The notes under the pieces: generated by a model | What the model was told of the DNA's origin: nothing | What the model saw: the letters and a program-made list of their open reading frames with translations, nothing else | Database searches by the model: none | Position numbers and translations under genes: made by a program | From: Goniomonas avonlea | Taxonomy: Eukaryota > Cryptophyceae > Goniomonadida > Goniomonadaceae | DNA: 13,277 bases | Assembly: GCA_003573635.1 (NCBI GenBank) | Contig: QUTJ01031601.1 | Location: 1-13,277, forward strand | Reading direction: 5' to 3' | Shown: piece after piece, positions 8,670 to 13,277 of the stretch | Position numbering within the stretch: position 1 is the first letter of the stretch | How the letters are laid out: the number at the start of each line of letters is the position of its first letter

Positions 8670-9374
8670 GTCGTTAGTGCAGACTCAGAATGTGCACAAG
8701 TGAAGTTCTCTTGCGTGGTTTAAGAAGAGATAGCAGGACACTTAGTGCAGGACGAAAGCAAGTCGGGATACACGGTTACCCGTGCTCGTGGTAAGGGAGA
8801 AAAGTTCGCGTCAGAGTTTCACCATGGTTAAAGCTTAGTTTTGCGGGAAAAAAGCAGGAAAAGTATCGGTTAAGGTACATGGGGAGGGTTAGGTATCAGG
8901 ACAATAGCAGAAAACCAGGTGGTTAAAGGGTTAAGGAGTAAGGAAACCGGGAAACAGACCCACGGAATCCTTGTGCAGAAAGCAGGGGGGCTTGTAACAG
9001 GGGGTGCTTTTCAATAGCGTGGTGCAGGTTCAGTCATGGCCTCCAAGGAGACCTCAGGCTTGAACTCGGGGTGTCAGTAGGCACGGAGCGGGCTGTCAGG
9101 TGGGTAAGAAGGGAGAGACGAGATGAGGAGCGAGAGAGAATGTAGTTATCAGGATAGTATGTGGAGGGGGAAACCAGGGCGTCCGGAGGACCAAACAGGG
9201 AAAACGAAACGCTTAGGCCCCGTACTCTCAATGGGGGCGGGAACGGGTTCCGCAAGGGAAAGAACGAGAAAGCAAAACGGCAGGGTTTCCTGTCAAGCGA
9301 AGTCAGAGGTGCAGGGAAAGGACACAGCCGAGAGGCGGGGCGCGCGGGAGGCAAACAGGAGGTGGGTGCCAACG
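8670..9374 (-). other. ORF1-ORF2 spacer, no supported gene
   Basis: About 700 nt lie between the ORF1 stop and the ORF2 ATG. The longest minus-strand frame here (down to 9034) begins only at a TTG and is low-complexity Ser/Pro/Leu. The plus-strand frames are purine-rich and unconvincing. It could be an internal untranslated leader for ORF2, an internal promoter or an intron; the sequence does not decide. Confidence 0.5.
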
Positions 9375-11213
9375 TCAGGGGGACTCGAGGACAGGCCGAG
9401 GGTGGTCAGAGAAGAAGCGAAGCAGTAGAGGCGCGATGAAAGGGGCTGCGGAACGCTCGATTAGAAGGGAGAAAACGCAAGCGGAGGAGTAAGTGGCGGG
9501 GGAGGGAGTTCCAGGTAGGAAGAAGAAATGGCCGCGGTGGAAAAGAGGAAAGCAGAAGTAGTCGGGGTGGTGGAGGGCGGAGGTGGGATCATGGATGCAG
9601 AGGATGATCCAGGGTTGGGCTTGACGGATGGCGTGGAGCACGAAGTTGTTGGCTTCGACCCAAGGGGGGTTGATGCCAGCAAAGACCGTGGGCAGGGCTG
9701 AGTTATTACGAAAGGAGAGGAAGTCACCGGTGGTGTGCGAGATGGAGGGAGAACAACGGAGGACAGCACGACTTCGCAGGGGGACAATGTCGAAGGTACG
9801 AACAAACAGGCAAGGGCAGTTGATGGCGCTGGCGAAAGTGAGGTCACCGGCGGCGAAATCTAAGACAGAGCCAAGGAAGTCAGGGCAAGCAGAGGAAAGG
9901 GCAAAGCCGATGAAGTTAGGAAGAGAGGCTAATTCCTGCAGGACGCGAGGGTGAGTGTAGAAGGCGCCAAAGTCAGAAGCAAGCTGCGGGAATGGGTAAG
10001 AGCAGGCGAGGAAGGTGGAGTTGGCGTCGGTGGGCTTGACGAGCTTGGAGAAACGAGCAAGACAGACGGTCTGACCGTGGTAGAAGGGGACGTGTCCTTT
10101 CAGGACGAGGGGCTGACCCAGCTCATCGCAGGGGACAAGGCCCGTGAAATGTCCAAGGTTGAAGGATCTGTGGAGGGACGGTTCAGGGGTTAGGGCAGGC
10201 AGGAGAAGGGGTAGGGCCGCGAGGTCCGCGAGGGTGACGCCGAAGTTACCCAGCTTAATGGGGAGAGAGGCCATGGTGTCAGAGAAGGGAGGCAGAGGAA
10301 CAGGAGGGCACGGGTTAGGGGCAGGGAGGGAGACAGCAACGGTTGGGCCCAACGCAGGCTGAGACGGTGAAGAGTGGGAGGACCTAGAAAAGGCCAAGTC
10401 GAAGATGTCCCTGTCAGGGTTTAAAGGAGAGTCCGGTGAGAGAGGGGAGGCAGGAGGCACGGGTGAGGTGGGAGGGGGCTGGGCGGTAGAAGAACGCCGA
10501 GCACGTTTAGGCGACCTGCCAGACTTTTCGGAATCAGCTCCTGGGGTGGTCGGGCGTCCAGGATGTTGGCGATTCCTGCGAGACTTTTTAGAGGAGGGTT
10601 GGCGCGCGCGAGGGGGTGAGGGTGAGGGGGTAGGTTTGGGCGAGGCAGGGTCGCGCGAGGGGCCGCGACGGTGACGAGCGGAATCAGCACCAGGTTTCGA
10701 AGGCGCAAGGTTGGTGACGACCTTGGCCTCAGACGAACAAGTTTCGCTGCGGGAGGTAAGTGGACAGGAGGATTCCCGAAGGAGGGGGGTGGGCCCCTTG
10801 AACCTAGAAAGCGGACGAGAAAGTTGGGAGCGAGCGGAATCCACTCCTGGGGAATCAGCTCCAGGGGAATCAGCTCTTGGTGCCGAAGGTGATGAGTTGT
10901 TGACGAAGCCCTGGAAGGTTGGGTGAGAGGGAGAAGAAGGCGAGGAGAAAAGAGGGGAATGTACGAGACCGCGGTCCCGACGCGTCAAGGCAGTCCTAGT
11001 CAGGTCCGTGGACGTAGAGGTCCTCGTGGGGACGTGCTCCAGGGCCTGAGTAGTGGACCGTTGACGGTGCTCTGGAGGAGAGTCTTTAGTCTGTTTCATC
11101 GCAAATATTGGTATATTATAGGAGGACAAGGCAGAGCACAGTTTCAGCTTCAGGTGGAAGTGCTTCGTTTTCCTGTTAGGCCAGTGAGTTGGCGAGGCAG
11201 GCTCGGAGGACAT
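9375..11213 (-). CDS. ORF1, Ser/Pro-rich protein with C-terminal adenine-type DNA methyltransferase-like domain
   Basis: The protein is 612 aa from ATG 11213 (A at -3). The frame is open upstream to at least 11330 without an ATG, and a later ATG lies at 11099. Residues about 40-330 are Ser/Pro/Arg-rich and low complexity, with a recurrent PGADS-like motif (about 110-127, 172-179, 222-227) and basic clusters. The C-terminal part shows methyltransferase motifs in the order X, I, II, III, IV. These are FYTHP (418-422), VLDFAAGD (450-457), an acidic residue ending the next strand (D475), GDFLSF (D497), and NPPW (515-518). After these come a hydrophobic strand (PWIILCIHD) and GHFFFLPG. NPP followed by an aromatic residue is the catalytic signature of N6-adenine and N4-cytosine methyltransferases. 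Motif I lacks the usual second glycine, so SAM binding may be altered. The call rests on motif order, not on a search. DIRS-type elements are known to carry such domains; with a PLE-like RT it would be unusual. Confidence 0.7.
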   Translation of the reverse strand: MSSEPASPTHWPNRKTKHFHLKLKLCSALSSYNIPIFAMKQTKDSPPEHRQRSTTQALEHVPTRTSTSTDLTRTALTRRDRGLVHSPLFSSPSSPSHPTFQGFVNNSSPSAPRADSPGADSPGVDSARSQLSRPLSRFKGPTPLLRESSCPLTSRSETCSSEAKVVTNLAPSKPGADSARHRRGPSRDPASPKPTPSPSPPRARQPSSKKSRRNRQHPGRPTTPGADSEKSGRSPKRARRSSTAQPPPTSPVPPASPLSPDSPLNPDRDIFDLAFSRSSHSSPSQPALGPTVAVSLPAPNPCPPVPLPPFSDTMASLPIKLGNFGVTLADLAALPLLLPALTPEPSLHRSFNLGHFTGLVPCDELGQPLVLKGHVPFYHGQTVCLARFSKLVKPTDANSTFLACSYPFPQLASDFGAFYTHPRVLQELASLPNFIGFALSSACPDFLGSVLDFAAGDLTFASAINCPCLFVRTFDIVPLRSRAVLRCSPSISHTTGDFLSFRNNSALPTVFAGINPPWVEANNFVLHAIRQAQPWIILCIHDPTSALHHPDYFCFPLFHRGHFFFLPGTPSPATYSSACVFSLLIERSAAPFIAPLLLRFFSDHPRPVLESP

Positions 11214-11713
11214 GGTTTCCGGAGGTATGCGCGTACTTAGCGAGGTCCAAAATAGCCCCGATGCTGAGCCTCCAGGCTTCGGCTGCAAGAACTCGGAAGG
11301 CACCTGCGGCGACCCGAGACAGAGAGCCACCTAACGCAAATCTAAAAAGTGAGTGAGTGGGTGTGTCGCGCGCAGACTGACTTGACGGTGGGACGGGAGG
11401 GGCACGAAACCTGTGGGTGACGAAGGGTGAGCCGGCGATTAGGCCGACAGTTGAACAAGAGAGGTGAGTCGAGACCGACCAAACACGTGCGACTTTGGTG
11501 AGACGCGCAGTGCTGCTCGTCGCGTCGGCAGCAGACCAAATCCTCGGGAGCGACGTCGGATCGGGCGGTTTGGAGGCTTGGGAGGGTTTCCCAATCTCGG
11601 GCAAATTGGATAGGCAGATTTCCTTATACGGAGTTTTTCCGCAAAGGCAGGCGACCTTTAGCTGAATAACCGGGGTACTGGTTCTTCAGTGGGAGACGCA
11701 AAAAACGTCAGGT

Positions 11714-11744
11714 GACAGTGCAAAAGTCCTGAGCTTGCACTGTC
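11714..11744. repeat. Perfect 10-bp hairpin
   Basis: GACAGTGCAA (11714-11723) and its exact reverse complement TTGCACTGTC (11735-11744) flank an 11-nt loop. It is the strongest stem in the leader. Confidence 0.8.
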
Positions 11745-11759
11745 GGTCGCGCGATTTCA

Positions 11760-11785
11760 CATGAGAATTTGGTTTCAGTCTCATG
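11760..11785. repeat. 7-bp hairpin in leader
   Basis: CATGAGA (11760-11766) pairs with TCTCATG (11779-11785) across a 12-nt loop, just beside the 10-bp hairpin. Confidence 0.6.
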
Positions 11786-11790
11786 AGTAG

Positions 11791-11806
11791 GCCAAAAGGC
11801 TTTTTT
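11791..11806 (+). terminator. GCC-AAAA-GGC stem followed by T6
   Basis: A 3-bp stem with an AAAA loop is followed at once by six T on the plus strand. It could end a small Pol III transcript from the plus strand, but no A or B box was found upstream, so it may be chance. Confidence 0.2.
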
Positions 11807-11917
11807 CATAAGGCAGAAACTAAAGACTCAGGAAATGCAGGGGCCGACTGGCTTTAAGGGAGGCTGGCAAAGCCATCCTAAGTCCAGTAGGCGGGGTTCG
11901 GGGGCGATCACGCCCCT

Positions 11918-11920
<3 letters not shown>

Positions 11921-11952
<32 letters not shown>

Positions 11953-11970
11953 AGAGAGAGAGAGAGAGGA
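11921..11970. repeat. GA microsatellite
   Basis: A (GA)n run of about 30 nt is interrupted by AC and then continues to about 11970. It may mark the boundary between the element and flanking DNA. Confidence 0.9.
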
Positions 11971-12016
11971 GGCCGACTGAGATCGGAAAGGCACTCACCG
12001 CTCAACAGGGCAGAGG

Positions 12017-12118
12017 GGTGATGGTGGTGGTGGTGGCGGCGGCGGCGGCGGTGGTGGTGGTGGTGGTGGTGGAGTTGGAGGTGGTGGTGGAGTTGGAGGT
12101 GGTGGGTGGGGGGGGGCG
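12017..12118. repeat. TGG/CGG triplet repeat tract
   Basis: Imperfect GGT and GGC triplets include two GGTGGTGGAGTTGGA-type units and end in a G run. Open frames across it on either strand are repeat artefacts. Confidence 0.9.
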
Positions 12119-12179
12119 GTGCTGGTGCTGTGGGCAGATTACACCCAAAGGTCACCAGGCCCACGTGCTATTAGGGTAT

Positions 12180-12198
12180 CTGGTTACAAGCCCAGAGG
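12180..12198 (+). repeat. Left part of a short duplicated segment, split by the hAT MITE
   Basis: CTGGTTACAAGCC-AGAGG here, continued by GGTGGCTTGG after the MITE, matches 13055-13082 almost base for base. The segment is therefore a small repeat interrupted by the insertion. Confidence 0.6.
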
Positions 12199-12199
12199 G

Positions 12200-12396
12200 C
12201 AGGGTTTCTAAATACAAAATACGTATTAATACCAACAAGTAAAAATACCGTATTTTCTGTATTAATACCNACTAGCCATGGTTATTTCCTTAACGTAGTC
12301 TGAACAGGCACGGTATTTGTACTTTTTGGTATTAAGACCGAAATCTATAAATACGGTATTTACAGTATTAATACCACCAGGTATATAGAAACCCTG
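12200..12396. mobile_element. hAT-like MITE, 197 bp
   Basis: Terminal inverted repeats begin CAGGGTTTCTAAATAC at the left and CAGGGTTTCTATATAC at the right (15 of 16 match). The 8-bp flanks are CCAGAGGG (12192-12199) and CCAGAGGT (12397-12404), a 7/8 target duplication. CAGGG ends and 8-bp duplications are hAT hallmarks. Three direct copies of GTATTAATACC lie inside (12223, 12259, 12365). It is AT-rich, non-coding, and holds the only ambiguous base (N at 12270). Confidence 0.8.
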
Positions 12397-12404
12397 CCAG
12401 AGGT

Positions 12405-12584
12405 GGCTTGGAAGAATGAACTCACTCACGGCCAGCAGGCAGTCGCACACTCCACTCCCCCACACGTGCCAGGAAACCCTTAATAATCACCCTCGATACC
12501 CTCTGAGCACATCAGCCCATCTATATGTATCTTCCCTAATAGGGGAGCTCTGTCCTCAAAGCTGTCCTTTGTCCTCCGTCCTTG
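12405..12584. other. Spacer between MITEs, no feature seen
   Basis: Ordinary mixed-composition DNA with no credible coding frame or repeat that I could recognise. Confidence 0.5.
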
Positions 12585-12797
12585 GGGCATCTCCACCGCT
12601 GAGTACTTTATCGGCATATATGCTGATAAACGACCGTCCTCCACCGCGCGTAGTCAAATATGCCGATTTCCACACACGATAATGGCACGATTTCGACTAG
12701 AATCGGAAAATCGATCGGCATATTTGACAACGACTTTGCCGATGCCGACCCGATTTGTTGATAATTATGCCGATAGCCTCCAGCGGTGGAGATGCTC
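12585..12797. mobile_element. PIF/Harbinger-like MITE A, 213 bp
   Basis: The ends are GGGCATCTCCACCGCTG (left) and GAGCATCTCCACCGCTG (right, reverse complement), 16 of 17 matching, with TATCGGCATA shared further in. The flanks are TTG (12582-12584) and TTA (12798-12800), a decayed TTA-type duplication. Inside, GTCAAATATGCCGAT (12653-12667) and its perfect reverse complement (12714-12728) form a 15-bp stem. No coding capacity. Confidence 0.7.
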
Positions 12798-12800
12798 TTA

Positions 12801-12980
12801 GAGCAACTCCACCGGTTCGCCATCGCCATAGTCAAATTTGCCGAATCGCCATTTGGCTTGCCAAATATGACAATATAAGTGGCAATTCGGCAAATTTGGG
12901 CCAATTTGGGAGACAAATATGACAAACCGGTGGGGTTCTCATCAGTAATTTGGCGATGACAACGACCAGTAGAGTTGCTC
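12801..12980. mobile_element. PIF/Harbinger-like MITE B, 180 bp
   Basis: The ends are GAGCAACTCCACCGGT and, at the right, GAGCAACTCTACTGGT (14 of 16). It is flanked by exact TTA duplications (12798-12800 and 12981-12983), as expected for PIF/Harbinger. An internal 14-bp perfect stem joins 12833-12846 with 12885-12898. The inner sequence GTCAAATTTGCCGA resembles that of MITE A, so the two belong to related families. Confidence 0.75.
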
Positions 12981-13054
12981 TTAGAAAGTAACTCCCAACA
13001 GGGCAGAATACGCGCAAACATCGCGGGTGCCCATGGTTCCCGCTATGATGACAC

Positions 13055-13082
13055 CTGGTTACAAGCCGAGAGGTTGGCTTGG
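13055..13082 (+). repeat. Uninterrupted copy of the hAT target segment (empty site)
   Basis: CTGGTTACAAGCCGAGAGG followed by TTGGCTTGG matches the two sides of the hAT MITE joined together, with about two differences and one extra T. It represents the pre-insertion state of a paralogous segment. Confidence 0.6.
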
Positions 13083-13193
13083 CATGATCCTTGGCTCCAA
13101 ACTCTGGCATGATTTCACATCTGAGGAGAAGGTTGTGGCATCGATGCCGCTGCTGATAAGGGAGTTGGGGCGGTATTCGGGTGCGTACTCGTC
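13083..13193. other. Spacer, no feature seen
   Basis: No credible gene or repeat recognised between the duplicated segment and the CA tract. Confidence 0.4.
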
Positions 13194-13277
13194 TCTCACA
13201 CATGCATGCACACACTCTCTCTCACACACACTCACACTCTCGCGCGTGCACACACACTCGCACACACACACTCATCT
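13194..13277. repeat. CA/CT microsatellite
   Basis: Mixed (CA)n and (CT)n with a short CGCGCG interruption, running to the window edge. The Cys/Val-rich frame read across it is an artefact. Confidence 0.9.

Larger units (their letters stand above)
1..11830 (-). mobile_element. Large multi-ORF PLE-like retroelement (partial, 3' end off window)
   Basis: Four long intact frames lie head to tail on one strand: methyltransferase-like ORF1, B-box ORF2, unknown ORF3 and reverse transcriptase ORF4. The last three overlap one another, which argues for a single transcript. The RT makes a retroelement the simplest reading. The right boundary is only a guess: it is placed beyond the hairpin-rich leader, just before the GA microsatellite. 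I found no terminal repeat or target duplication, and the 3' end lies left of position 1. Large multi-ORF RT elements are known among Penelope-like elements (for example Terminons of bdelloid rotifers), but I do not recognise this gene set. A domesticated host locus cannot be excluded from one copy. Confidence 0.6.
11214..11830 (-). other. Leader upstream of ORF1, hairpin-rich
   Basis: No convincing protein lies here; frames on both strands are short. Several small inverted repeats cluster between 11670 and 11806. This is the expected place for the element's 5' untranslated region or promoter, but I see no clear TATA box at a fitting distance and no terminal repeat. Confidence 0.4.

Noticed and set aside
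8860-8950. Telomere-like GGTTAAGG / GGGTTA strings
   Set aside because: They are degenerate and not in tandem, so they do not support a telomeric array.
9034-9372. Separate small gene just after the ORF1 stop
   Set aside because: It starts at TTG, is low-complexity, and has no recognisable feature.
11176-11604. Second minus-strand frame overlapping the ORF1 start
   Set aside because: It overlaps ORF1 in another frame, is low complexity and has no domain signal; I read it as a shadow.
11760-11806. U2 snRNA 5' end or hammerhead ribozyme on the minus strand
   Set aside because: Only a short GCCTTTTGGC-type hairpin is shared with U2, and the hammerhead core (CUGANGA...GAA) is not complete.
11835-12242. 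Plus-strand protein with Arg-Glu and poly-Val runs
   Set aside because: It is a translation of the GA and TGG microsatellites.

Overview
The window looks eukaryotic, and I lean towards a filamentous fungus (inference, low certainty). The left 11.2 kb holds four long, intact, intron-free open frames, all on the minus strand. The right 1.5 kb is a repeat-rich flank with three miniature inverted-repeat elements (MITEs) and microsatellites. I see no bacterial operon signals, tRNA, rRNA or CRISPR.

Read along the minus strand (right to left), the layout is as follows. (1) A leader of about 0.6 kb carries a row of short hairpins. (2) ORF1 (11213-9375) has a Ser/Pro-rich N-terminal half and a C-terminal domain with the ordered motifs of an adenine-type SAM-dependent DNA methyltransferase (FYT-P, DFAAGD, D, D, NPPW). 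(3) A 0.7-kb spacer follows. (4) ORF2 (8669-5325) has a Pro-rich N-terminus, a helical middle of unknown function and two tandem B-box-like zinc modules. (5) ORF3 (5473-3149) overlaps ORF2 by 149 nt in the +1 frame, has no ATG for its first 147 codons, and is basic, Ser-rich and RS-rich around a folded core I do not recognise. (6) ORF4 (3168 to beyond position 1) overlaps the ORF3 stop by 20 nt. It is a large protein with CxxC and CCHC zinc motifs and a complete reverse transcriptase fingers-palm-thumb region. ORF4 has no stop inside the window, so it is easy to miss.

The reverse transcriptase motifs (KAHKNPP, DFTRLYTSLP, GIPMGSS, RFVDD, and an NFMDLTL / LRTQFYKK thumb) place it nearest the Penelope-like (PLE) branch and a related eukaryotic group with a GIPMG motif B. 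They do not fit LTR, DIRS or ordinary LINE enzymes. The four ORFs therefore look like one large multi-ORF retroelement. Its unusual features are a candidate DNA methyltransferase, a tandem B-box protein and a PLE-like RT encoded together, with overlapping reading frames that suggest recoding or reinitiation. Whether a GIY-YIG endonuclease follows the RT cannot be seen, because the window ends first.

The right flank holds a 197-bp hAT-type MITE with an 8-bp target duplication (7/8 matching), whose apparent empty site occurs about 0.85 kb downstream. It also holds two adjacent PIF/Harbinger-type MITEs sharing a TTA between them, plus GA, TGG/CGG and CA microsatellites.
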